From contig CALBKP010000104.1 of the NCBI GenBank assembly GCA_937895825.1, forward strand, positions 1-31,375: DNA of 31,375 nucleotides, written 5' to 3'. Position 1 is the stretch's first letter. Each line of letters starts with the position of its first letter. This document shows, piece after piece, positions 6,726 through 13,811 of this stretch. Position numbers and translations under genes: made by a program. Under the pieces are notes generated by a model that searched no databases, was not told the origin of the DNA, and saw nothing but the letters and a program-made list of their open reading frames with translations. The DNA comes from an uncultured Alistipes sp. GTDB taxonomy: Bacteria > Bacteroidota > Bacteroidia > Bacteroidales > Rikenellaceae.

Positions 6726-6776
6726 CGAGTCCTATCCTGGGCACAAGGGAGGTTGACGAGGTTCGTCGGCCTCCTT
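6726..6776 (+). repeat. 51-bp perfect direct repeat, copy 2 (tRNA-Leu 3' fragment plus terminator)
   Basis: This is identical to 6439-6489. It contains the last 18 nt of a tRNA-Leu without the 5' part, so it is not a tRNA gene. The duplicated terminator hairpin is followed here by CTCTTTT. Confidence 0.9.
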
Positions 6777-6794
6777 CTCTTTTGGGTCGAAGAG

Positions 6795-6840
6795 GGCGAG
6801 AGCATTCGCTACACGAACAGCGTTGATATATAGAGTAACT
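6795..6840. repeat. Truncated second copy of the cloverleaf palindrome
   Basis: GGCGAGAGCATTCG and CGTTGATATATAGAGT repeat the left half of the 6508-6612 palindrome with scattered substitutions. The complementary right half is missing. Confidence 0.6.
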
Positions 6841-6871
6841 TTAGAGATGCACGCTCTGGCAGAAAGCGATT

Positions 6872-6965
6872 ACATTGACTTGAGCATAGCGAAGAATCTC
6901 AATGGTTACACGTATGACTAAGGTCAACACACTCCGCGAGATTCTTCACTACGTTCATAATGACA
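6872..6965. repeat. REP-like inverted pair
   Basis: The segment at 6872-6900, ending GCGAAGAATCTC, and the segment at 6938-6965, starting GAGATTCTTCACTACG, are diverged inverted copies of one ~28-bp sequence. The spacer is 37 bp. The layout resembles bacterial interspersed REP pairs. No gene is present. Confidence 0.6.
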
Positions 6966-6990
6966 ACGCAAAGACAATTGGTAATTGGTA

Positions 6991-7107
6991 ATGGGTTACA
7001 TGGGAGACTGGGTTATATAGGCTCTATGAGTCTGAGTATCACTCAAGACCTTTGCCAGCTGGACTCATTTAACCCATCTGACCCACTTGCCCCATCTGAC
7101 CCACAGA
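6991..7107. repeat. ATGGGTT inverted-arm element, copy 2, with 9-bp tandem units
   Basis: Block order matches 3098-3197: ATGGGTT (6991-6997), GGTTATATAGG (7011-7021), then TTAACCCAT and a CCCACAGA end. The right arm consists of four 9-bp units (ACCCATCTG, ACCCACTTG, CCCCATCTG, ACCCACAGA; 7072-7107) complementary to the TGGGTTACA/TGGGAGAC units of the left arm. Confidence 0.6.
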
Positions 7108-7171
7108 ATATAATCAGTATTGGCAATTAACAGAGGTAGGGATAACGTGTCGCGAGCTCCTTTACGTTTTA

Positions 7172-7193
7172 TGGGTATTAGAAATAATACCCA
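7172..7193. repeat. Small perfect hairpin
   Basis: TGGGTATT (7172-7179) and AATACCCA (7186-7193) flank a 6-nt loop. It lies just beyond the terminator of the large lipoprotein gene and has no T tract of its own. Confidence 0.5.
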
Positions 7194-7205
7194 CGAGGTG
7201 GTATA

Positions 7206-7243
7206 CTAAATAAAAAAGCAGCACCCCGAAGGATGCTGCTTTT
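7206..7243 (-). terminator. Intrinsic terminator of the 1107-aa lipoprotein gene
   Basis: On the minus strand AAAAGCAGCA and TGCTGCTTTT (7234-7243/7214-7223) form a 10-bp stem closed by a loop containing TTCGGGG, followed by a T run and ATTTAG. It starts 22 bp after the stop codon. Confidence 0.85.
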
Positions 7244-7265
7244 GACCATTAGTTTGTGCAATCAA

Positions 7266-10200
7266 TTACTTCAAACCCTCTTCAGTACCAGGAGTCCAAG
7301 GATCGCCATCCATTATGTTGCCGCTGATAACAGCAGTACCAGCTGAAACTTTGAACTCGAACCAGTTTCTGTGAGGATGCTCCTCTGAATTAGTCACTGT
7401 GTTATTTGTAAATGTAAAGGTATGACCAGCTGTAAGAGTACCAGCCTTAATAAGGCCACCTTTGCAATAATTGAAGTTACATCCGTTAACTGTCAAATCG
7501 CCATCAAAGCCAGACTGTGGCATGATTGCCCAAGATACAACGCTGTCGAAAGTACAGCCATCAATCTCAAGTGACTTGTAGCTACCCCATGCGTAGATAG
7601 GATAACCAAGATCCTTGAAAGTACAGCCAGTAAGCTTGATAGATGCGTTATTGTTCAAGCCAGAGATACCGCGACCAGCCTTAGCACCAGTACCAGTAAA
7701 AGTACAACCATCAACAACGAGGTTGTCAATCTGTGCGTTAGCGTCAATTACGATACCGCAGTCAGCAGTAGCACCAGTGTACTCGAAGTTTACGCCCTTA
7801 AGAGTTACATTCTCGAGCTTAGAGTCTGCAGTTGTCTTGAAGATCATAACAGCACCCTCAGCACCCTTAATTGTAACGTTCTTCAACTCAGCAGCAGTAA
7901 CTGCGCCGTAATTTACATTCTCAGACAAGGCGATTGTGCTACCCTCCTCTGCGTTTGCGATAGCGTCAGCAAGACCAGCAGCGTCCTCAACAACAACGGG
8001 AGCCTTTACTACCCAGTTAGAACCCTCCTTCGTAACAGTGCAGCCAGGAGCTACCCACTTAGTAGGATTGAAGCCGAAAGTACCGCCGTAGATGATAGTC
8101 TCGCCATCACCCCTAATACCAGCTTTATAATCAGCATGAGTTGAAGCCTTACCAAATGTACCGGCGTTGATGATAACCTTAGCACCTGCGCCGCAGTAAA
8201 CGTAAGCACGCTTCAGGTTGTCTGCAGGATCCCAGCTATATGAACCACCGTTTACGGTAATAACAGAACCCTCACCAGCAGCATAGAAGATATATCGACC
8301 GCTCGTGCTACTTGAATCAATATATGCAGAACCGCCATTGACAGTAACCTTAGAGCCATCAGCAGCAGCGATAGCACCACCACCAGAAACGATATTTGCA
8401 TCATTAACTACAACCTCAGCACCCATATTTGCAATCAAGCCATAGTTAGATGGATCACCCAAATTAAGATTATGGCCATCAACATTAAGAGTTACGTTGG
8501 TACCACTAGCCTGCAAGGTCTTATTCTCCTCTACATCAGCTGTAAATGAATAAGTACCATTAGGAAGCATAACGATAAACTCCTCGCTATCATTGATATA
8601 ATCAGCGATCTTATCTGCCTTAGGCATAACGATAACACGAACGGCAAGAGCATTAGCTACGGTCTCTGTCTGTCCAGCATACGTGTTATTCTCGTCCTTA
8701 ACGTTAGCATGCTTCCAACCGATAATTCTACCAGCGTCAGCGGGCTTATCCTCGCTATACTCAGCGGTCATATCAGCTGTGATATAAGAGCTCTCAATAT
8801 AGTTACCAGTAACCTCAGAAGCAAGATTAGCAGCACCTACGATACCACCGACCTTGCGGTAAGCTGTGATCTTGGCATTCTTAACAGTACAATCCTTAAC
8901 CCAAGCAGTACCACCATCAGCTGCGAGGTAACCAGCAATAGCACCTACGTTGTTAGCGTCGTTCTTCTCATAAGGAGTAGACAAAACGATAGCGTCGTCA
9001 ACGTGGCAGTTCTCAATCTTAGTGCAGACAGCGTCAGCAACGATAACAGCAGCCTTGTAGTTACCATAAACCTCAGCGTTCAATACTGTGAGGTTCTTAA
9101 TAGTTGCGCTGGGGCAGTAGCCGAACAAACCAGCAGATACCTTACCTGTCTCGTAAACGAAGAGACCCTCGATCTTGTGGTTATTACCATCGAATGTACC
9201 TGAGAATTTGCAACCAGTAGTACCGATAGCAGTCCAACGCTCGTCGTTGAGGTGGATATCCTTCATAAGACGGAATGTCTCACCCTTGAAGCTGACACCA
9301 GCAGCACGTGTGCCACCATTTACCTGAGCTGCCAACCAAGCAAGCTCCGAAGCCTCGTAAATCTCATAAACACCGTCAACCTTCTTGGGCTCAGCAATAG
9401 CCTTGCCATCCCAAAGCTGATACTCGTAGTAACCTGCGAAGTTGTCGTCGATACGTACCTCGATATCAGTAGCAGTAGTCAATACGTTACCAATAACGGT
9501 TGTGAGGAAGTTACGCTGTACTGGGATATCAGTAGCGAACTCAGTAACCTTGATAGGCTCACCGATAGGCTCCTTAGTGTCGTAAACCTCCATCACGAAG
9601 TGGTAAGCATCCTGCTCGTCATCAGCAAGGATGTAGTCGGTGAAGAGGGTCATGTGAGTATGACGGCTAACACCGTTATCGTTGGTCACACCATACTTAG
9701 CGAAGTCGTCGTAATCAGCAGTGTAGAAGTGGTTAGCGAGGCTCTCCTTAGTTACGCCATCGTTGTAGCCTGACTCGAACTCAAACCAATACTCCTCCTT
9801 CTCCTCGACTTTACCAATCTCACCAGTAAGAGCATTAAATGACTGAGGGTGCTTAGCAGTGTAAGCAACCTTCACACTCTTAGGCTCTACGTTGAGGTTG
9901 AGTTCCGCAAGGTCGGTAGCGATAACGCGGAGCTTACCGTAGGGACGCTTCAAAACGATCTCCTGGGGAGCAGCGTTAGAAACGCGGATGTCCTTAGTAG
10001 CGAAGTAAGCATCGGTACACTCGTCGTTGATGCCGTCCTCGGTGATTGTGATGTCAGCCAAGGTCTCACCAATGATGTGGTGCTTACCAAGGTTTGCCTG
10101 AGCCTTGTAACCCTGATCGAGGTCAGTATCCTGCCACAAGCCATCCTCAACGAAGTCTGCGAATACTACAAAGTGGTAGTCACGGTTAGGAACGAGGCGA

Positions 10201-10589
10201 AGCTCGAACTTAACGGGCTGGTACTCGTCAACGATTATAACCTGACGATCCTTAACAGGAGTAGCACCCTCATAAGTCTCACCAGCCTCAAGATCTACTG
10301 CGTCGTAAACCTCCAAAGTGTAACGGAGGTCGACATCGCCCCAGTCATCACGGAACTGGTCGCCACGTGGGGCACCCTGCAAATAGTCGATAGCACCAAA
10401 AGCACTATCCATAGCGTTCTGTGTGTCAGCACCATCCTTACCGGCACGTGTAGCACCAAGATCGGGAGCACCTACAGAAAGCTCGAAGTTGACCTCACCC
10501 TTAGCGTTCTGCTTAACGCCATCGAAGTCATTCTGACATGATGCTAAACCAAGCACCAATGCCGCCAAAGCAAAAAACTTAGCTTTCAT
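7266..10589 (-). CDS. Large surface lipoprotein: fimbrillin-like N domain, GLUG repeats, beta-helix
   Basis: The 1107-aa protein starts with an SpII signal, MKAKFFALAALVLGLASC, lipidated at Cys19. QNDFDG follows, and acidic residues there are compatible with surface export in Bacteroidetes. Residues about 30-390 resemble the fimbrillin/DUF6562-type domains of Bacteroidales adhesins (ATRAG segment; IVLKRPYGKLRVIATD; a long strand-rich region). Residues about 440-600 contain GLUG-like repeats (GTFDGNNHKIEGLF, AGLFGY, VGAIAGY, VGGIVGAAN). The rest (about 680-1100) is right-handed beta-helix-like, with repeated VTVNGGSY, VIINAGTFG, IDGCTFDS and VNGCNFNY coils. No catalytic residues of a polysaccharide lyase are identifiable, so adhesin or glycan binding is a better guess than enzyme. 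It is monocistronic with its own terminator. A C10 tract lies about 165 bp upstream of the start. Confidence 0.8.
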   Translation of the reverse strand: MKAKFFALAALVLGLASCQNDFDGVKQNAKGEVNFELSVGAPDLGATRAGKDGADTQNAMDSAFGAIDYLQGAPRGDQFRDDWGDVDLRYTLEVYDAVDLEAGETYEGATPVKDRQVIIVDEYQPVKFELRLVPNRDYHFVVFADFVEDGLWQDTDLDQGYKAQANLGKHHIIGETLADITITEDGINDECTDAYFATKDIRVSNAAPQEIVLKRPYGKLRVIATDLAELNLNVEPKSVKVAYTAKHPQSFNALTGEIGKVEEKEEYWFEFESGYNDGVTKESLANHFYTADYDDFAKYGVTNDNGVSRHTHMTLFTDYILADDEQDAYHFVMEVYDTKEPIGEPIKVTEFATDIPVQRNFLTTVIGNVLTTATDIEVRIDDNFAGYYEYQLWDGKAIAEPKKVDGVYEIYEASELAWLAAQVNGGTRAAGVSFKGETFRLMKDIHLNDERWTAIGTTGCKFSGTFDGNNHKIEGLFVYETGKVSAGLFGYCPSATIKNLTVLNAEVYGNYKAAVIVADAVCTKIENCHVDDAIVLSTPYEKNDANNVGAIAGYLAADGGTAWVKDCTVKNAKITAYRKVGGIVGAANLASEVTGNYIESSYITADMTAEYSEDKPADAGRIIGWKHANVKDENNTYAGQTETVANALAVRVIVMPKADKIADYINDSEEFIVMLPNGTYSFTADVEENKTLQASGTNVTLNVDGHNLNLGDPSNYGLIANMGAEVVVNDANIVSGGGAIAAADGSKVTVNGGSAYIDSSSTSGRYIFYAAGEGSVITVNGGSYSWDPADNLKRAYVYCGAGAKVIINAGTFGKASTHADYKAGIRGDGETIIYGGTFGFNPTKWVAPGCTVTKEGSNWVVKAPVVVEDAAGLADAIANAEEGSTIALSENVNYGAVTAAELKNVTIKGAEGAVMIFKTTADSKLENVTLKGVNFEYTGATADCGIVIDANAQIDNLVVDGCTFTGTGAKAGRGISGLNNNASIKLTGCTFKDLGYPIYAWGSYKSLEIDGCTFDSVVSWAIMPQSGFDGDLTVNGCNFNYCKGGLIKAGTLTAGHTFTFTNNTVTNSEEHPHRNWFEFKVSAGTAVISGNIMDGDPWTPGTEEGLK

Positions 10590-10669
10590 AATTGTTTGTT
10601 TTAAAAAGTTATAAGTAAATTGTAAAAAATTTCAAATTAACGCGGCTTATTGTACTACAATACTCAGGC

Positions 10670-10677
10670 CAAAAGTA
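10670..10677 (-). promoter_or_regulatory. Candidate -7 box TACTTTTG for the 1107-aa lipoprotein gene
   Basis: This is an exact TAnnTTTG match on the minus strand, 80 bp upstream of the ATG at 10589. The -33 region has TTTTG at a shorter spacing (15 nt), so the match is incomplete. Confidence 0.45.
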
Positions 10678-10754
10678 ATCGGCAACTTGCCACAAAATTC
10701 AACCAATTGACCACGCCATACATAGCCAATAAGGGAGAGTGAGATCCGCAAAAT

Positions 10755-10764
10755 CCCCCCCCCC
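10755..10764. repeat. C10 homopolymer tract
   Basis: Ten consecutive C on the plus strand sit about 80 bp upstream of the candidate promoter of the large lipoprotein gene. The rest of the 10590-11145 gap holds this tract, a 6-bp hairpin AGTTGT-tcc-ACAACT (10808-10822), an AT-rich stretch, and the two palindromes listed next. I see no gene in it. Confidence 0.85.
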
Positions 10765-10992
10765 TCAGCGAGTTACGCGATTAGACGCTGAATTTCATAC
10801 CCAATAAAGTTGTTCCACAACTCCATAACACCCTACACATCAGGCGTTAAAATCGCGAAAACACACTACAAATATATGTCAAAAATTATAAAAATACAAG
10901 AGCTTAAGAGTATTTTTATACCAAAAATTATCAACGAAAAACAATTTGTACTAAACAAATAATTTTGAAGTAATACGATAAGGACAAAGAAG

Positions 10993-11027
10993 AAACTCCA
11001 GATGTTACAGTCGAACATCTGGAGTTT
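10993..11027. terminator. Strong 14-bp hairpin
   Basis: AAACTCCAGATGTT (10993-11006) and AACATCTGGAGTTT (11014-11027) are perfectly complementary around a 7-nt loop. On the minus strand it is followed by CTTCTTTG, so it may end the transcript of the two AT-rich genes upstream. No strong T run makes this certain. Confidence 0.5.
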
Positions 11028-11037
11028 AAATCAATAA

Positions 11038-11126
11038 GAAGCTGTTTGAATTTTATTTCGAGATTAGTTGAGAGCTATTTTTTGCAGCAACGAACAAACT
11101 CATTCAATAAAATTTAAAACAGTTTC
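11038..11126. repeat. MITE-like 89-bp palindromic element
   Basis: The left end GAAGCTGTTTGAATTTTATT and the right end, whose complement is GAAACTGTTTTAAATTTTATT, are near-identical inverted termini. An inner pair GTTG/CAAC also occurs. It has no coding capacity. It lies 20 bp downstream of the 165-aa lipoprotein gene. Confidence 0.65.
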
Positions 11127-11145
11127 TAAATTGCATCAAAACTAT

Positions 11146-11643
11146 TTATCTTTCATTTGCATCCTCATACATCTGCTGAGTAAAAACAAAAGTAAATACC
11201 TTAGAGTTGTCGTCGATGATTTCCTCTTGCCAAAGGGAATCATTTAACAATCCATAATTGGCAGAATGCATCTCCTTAACATAATTATCATTAAACCCAA
11301 TAGCACGATTATAAAATATCTCAACATGAGCAAAGCACTCTCCAAATGTCTGAAAATCAGCAATAGATGATATTCCATCAACCACATCACAATACGAATC
11401 AACATAGTGCGGAGTCACGTCATCATAACCTCGCTCCAAATATGTAATAAGCATTGGCACATCTGTTTCATTTATAATGCGAAAATATGTGTAGAATGCA
11501 TCATCCTTTTCCTTACTCATATCAATCTCGGTAAGTTGCACCTCTGGCTTCTCAAGAACGCTATCTACACTCTGCCTTGTTGCATCACAAGCAACATTAA
11601 ATACAATAACACAAGTTATTAAAATAAACACACTCCGTTTCAT
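11146..11643 (-). CDS. Small predicted lipoprotein, unknown function
   Basis: The 165-aa protein has a type II signal, MKRSVFILITCVIVFNVAC, with a lipobox-like VAC and lipidation at Cys19. The mature part is acidic and rich in Tyr, Asp and Glu (SKEKDDAFYTYFRIINETDVPM; DVVDGISSIADF; ECFAHVEIFYNRAIGF), ending DDNSKVFTFVFTQQMYEDANER. I recognise no family. Its start is 11 bp after the stop of the 101-aa gene on the same strand, so the two form one transcription unit. The gene is clearly more AT-rich than prfC next to it, which fits recent acquisition. Confidence 0.7.
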   Translation of the reverse strand: MKRSVFILITCVIVFNVACDATRQSVDSVLEKPEVQLTEIDMSKEKDDAFYTYFRIINETDVPMLITYLERGYDDVTPHYVDSYCDVVDGISSIADFQTFGECFAHVEIFYNRAIGFNDNYVKEMHSANYGLLNDSLWQEEIIDDNSKVFTFVFTQQMYEDANER

Positions 11644-11654
11644 AACTACCCTTT

Positions 11655-11960
11655 TTAATAATTATAAATTTCCTCATTTTCAATTTGTTCGTACATTTCA
11701 AATAAATCATTCACATCTTGTGTGGGTATATTTAAATTAAGCTCCGATATATGTTGTATCAAGTCACTTTTTATTTCCGCCAATGATGAATTATTAAATA
11801 CTAAACTTTCTATTAGCTGAATACCACCACTAACTCTGATTTTATCATTGGGATACAAACTCGAATTAAACCATTCTCGCTGATTTAAACCATCTGTAAT
11901 ATCTATAAATATGGGAGAATACCTATTTTGGGTATTCTGTACTCTATAATAAACCAACAT
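11655..11960 (-). CDS. Small hypothetical protein, first gene of an AT-rich pair
   Basis: I do not recognise this protein. The reading frame is open from 12080, but a full promoter (TTG, 20 nt, TATATTTG at 11977-12007 on the minus strand) lies inside the longer version. I therefore place the start at the next ATG, 11960 (MLVYYRVQNTQN), giving 101 aa. It has no signal peptide or membrane segment. Residues 13-50 look beta-rich (RYSPIFIDITDGL; DKIRVSGGIQLIESLVF). The C terminus is an acidic helix (QDVNDLFEMYEQIENEEIYNY). It could be a small cytoplasmic partner or immunity-type protein paired with the lipoprotein downstream, but this is only a guess from the arrangement. Confidence 0.55.
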   Translation of the reverse strand: MLVYYRVQNTQNRYSPIFIDITDGLNQREWFNSSLYPNDKIRVSGGIQLIESLVFNNSSLAEIKSDLIQHISELNLNIPTQDVNDLFEMYEQIENEEIYNY

Positions 11961-11976
11961 TTTATCGAATCCATTG

Positions 11977-12007
11977 CAAATATAACTAAAAATATATTTA
12001 ATTCCAA
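11977..12007 (-). promoter_or_regulatory. Promoter of the AT-rich gene pair
   Basis: On the minus strand TTG (12007-12005) is followed after 20 nt by TATATTTG (11984-11977). The predicted RNA start is about 10 nt upstream of the ATG at 11960, which decides that start. Confidence 0.7.
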
Positions 12008-12038
12008 AGTCCATTTTTAAATTTTGACATTTTGTTTG

Positions 12039-12046
12039 TATATTTG
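12039..12046 (+). promoter_or_regulatory. -7 box TATATTTG upstream of prfC
   Basis: This is an exact TAnnTTTG match 27 bp before the ATG at 12074. The usual -33 spacing is not met. Confidence 0.55.
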
Positions 12047-12073
12047 CCACCCGAAACATAACAACGTTGACAT

Positions 12074-13657
12074 ATGGCACTTATTGATGAAATTACGAAA
12101 CGCCGCACGTTTGCCGTCATCGCACACCCAGATGCCGGTAAAACAACACTCACCGAGAAGCTCCTGCTATTCGGTGGTGCTATCCACGTGGCAGGCGCAG
12201 TGAAGAGCAACAAGATAAAGAAGGGCGCAACATCCGACTTTATGGAGATCGAGCGTCAGCGTGGTATTTCGGTGGCGACATCGGTGATGGGTTTTGAGTA
12301 CAAGGATGTGAAGATCAACATCCTCGACACCCCGGGTCACGAGGACTTTGCCGAGGATACATACCGCACGCTAACGGCCGTGGACTCGGTAATCATCGTA
12401 ATCGACGGTGCCAAGGGTGTCGAGACACAGACACGCCGACTGATGGAGGTGTGTCGCATGCGCAATACCCCCGTGATCGTCTTTATCAACAAGCTCGACC
12501 GCCCGTCGAAGGATCCGTTCGACCTGCTCGACGAGGTGGAGCGCGAGCTCAAGATCAAGGTGCGCCCATTGGCGTTCCCCATATCGTCGGGCGACACGTT
12601 CAAGGGAGTCTACAACATCTACGAGAAGAACCTCTCGCTCTTCACCTCAGACGAGCGACAGACAGCCGATGCCTCGACCGTGAATATCAGCGACCTCGCA
12701 TCACCCGAGATTGAGAAGTACATAGGCGACAAATTTGCCACGCAGCTGCGCGAGAACATCGACCTTGTGGAGGGTGTCTACGAGCCCTTCAACCGCGAGG
12801 ATTACCTCTCGGGCGAGTTAGCTCCCGTATTCTTTGGCTCGGCAGTTAACAACTTCGGCGTGAGAGAGTTGCTCGAGTGCTTCATACGCATTGCACCATC
12901 GCCACGCAACGCTACAACCGAGACTCGTATGGTTGAGCCATCGGAGCCTAAGCTCTCAGGCTTCATCTTCAAGATTCACGCCAACATGGACCCCAACCAC
13001 CGCGACCGCATCGCCTTTATGAAGATATGTTCTGGCCGCTTCGAGCGCAACAAGAACTACCTCCACGTGCGTAGCGGCAAGCAGCTGAAGTTCTCATCTC
13101 CCACAGCATTTATGGCCGAGAAGAAGTCGATTATCGACGAGGCATTCCCTGGCGACATCGTGGGTCTGCACGATACTGGTACGTTTATGATTGGCGATAC
13201 CTTCACCGAGGGCGAGAAGCTCAAGTTTACGGGCATCCCGTCGTTCTCACCCGAGCACTTCCGCTATATCGAGAATGCCGATCCGCTGAAGTTCAAGCAG
13301 TTGGCAAAGGGCATCGACCAGCTCATGGACGAGGGTGTGGCTCAGCTCTTTACCTCGTCGCTCAACGGCCGCAAGATTATCGGCACGGTGGGAGCCTTGC
13401 AGTTCGAGGTTATCCAGTATCGTCTGGAGCATGAGTACGGTGCCAAGTGCCGCTGGGAACCCATCTCGATACACAAGGCCTGCTGGATAGAGTCGGAGAA
13501 CGAGGCACAGCTCGCCGACTTCAAGCGTCGTAAGCATACTAACATGGCGGTAGACAAGCATGGCCGCGATGTCTTCCTCGCCGACACGAGCTATGCACTT
13601 GCTCTGGCACAGGAGAACTTCAAGGATATACGTTTCAAGTTCACATCCGAGGTATAG
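12074..13657 (+). CDS. prfC: Peptide chain release factor 3 (RF3)
   Basis: RF3 is the translational GTPase that recycles RF1/RF2 from the ribosome after peptide release. The 527-aa length is normal for the family. GTPase motifs are intact: P-loop AHPDAGKT at residues 17-24, a switch I region ending RQRGISVATSVM, DTPGHEDF (switch II), and NKLD (G4). The following domains carry the RF3-type signature FKIHANMDPNHRDRIAFMKICSGRF and KKSIIDEAFPGDIVGLHDTGTFMIGDT. The C terminus FEVIQYRLEHEYGAKCRWEP matches RF3 rather than EF-G. It is a single gene bounded by its own promoter and a strong terminator. Confidence 0.97.
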   Translation: MALIDEITKRRTFAVIAHPDAGKTTLTEKLLLFGGAIHVAGAVKSNKIKKGATSDFMEIERQRGISVATSVMGFEYKDVKINILDTPGHEDFAEDTYRTLTAVDSVIIVIDGAKGVETQTRRLMEVCRMRNTPVIVFINKLDRPSKDPFDLLDEVERELKIKVRPLAFPISSGDTFKGVYNIYEKNLSLFTSDERQTADASTVNISDLASPEIEKYIGDKFATQLRENIDLVEGVYEPFNREDYLSGELAPVFFGSAVNNFGVRELLECFIRIAPSPRNATTETRMVEPSEPKLSGFIFKIHANMDPNHRDRIAFMKICSGRFERNKNYLHVRSGKQLKFSSPTAFMAEKKSIIDEAFPGDIVGLHDTGTFMIGDTFTEGEKLKFTGIPSFSPEHFRYIENADPLKFKQLAKGIDQLMDEGVAQLFTSSLNGRKIIGTVGALQFEVIQYRLEHEYGAKCRWEPISIHKACWIESENEAQLADFKRRKHTNMAVDKHGRDVFLADTSYALALAQENFKDIRFKFTSEV

Positions 13658-13694
13658 CCTAAGATTACCTAAAGACCGCATATTTAGTTAGTCT

Positions 13695-13731
13695 AAAAGT
13701 CTGCACGATGTATAAGTGTGCAGACTTTTTT
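13695..13731 (+). terminator. Intrinsic terminator of prfC
   Basis: AAAAGTCTGCAC (13695-13706) pairs with GTGCAGACTTTT (13718-13729) over an 11-nt loop and runs into T6. Confidence 0.9.
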
Positions 13732-13752
13732 CGTTATTCGCGCTGAGGGCTA

Positions 13753-13782
13753 TTGCTTTTACCGCTTTTTTGAGTACCTTTG
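13753..13782 (+). promoter_or_regulatory. Promoter of the His-rich protein gene
   Basis: TTG (13753-13755), 19 nt, then TACCTTTG (13775-13782): a full Bacteroidetes-type promoter 29 bp before the ATG at 13812. Confidence 0.75.
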
Positions 13783-13811
13783 CTGCCCGAAACAGAGTGA
13801 CTTAACGAAAA

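Noticed and set aside
6726..6776. A second tRNA-Leu gene
   Set aside because: Only the last 18 nt of the tRNA are present; there are no acceptor 5' strand, D arm or anticodon arm upstream.
7072..7107. CRISPR-like array from the 9-bp tandem units
   Set aside because: Units are 9 bp, contiguous and without spacers, and no cas genes are present. They form one arm of an inverted repeat.
9849..10541. Open frames of 230, 173 and 164 codons on the plus strand opposite the 1107-aa lipoprotein gene (8709-10541)
   Set aside because: They are shadows of codon bias in the real minus-strand gene, with no promoter box and low-complexity translations.
10590..10800. Invertible promoter upstream of the surface lipoprotein gene
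   Set aside because: I looked for inverted repeats flanking the candidate promoter, as in Bacteroides phase-variable loci, and found none of convincing length.
11655..12080. Longer version (141 aa) of the small hypothetical gene
   Set aside because: A complete TTG-N20-TATATTTG promoter lies inside the N-terminal extension, so the shorter start at 11960 is more likely.
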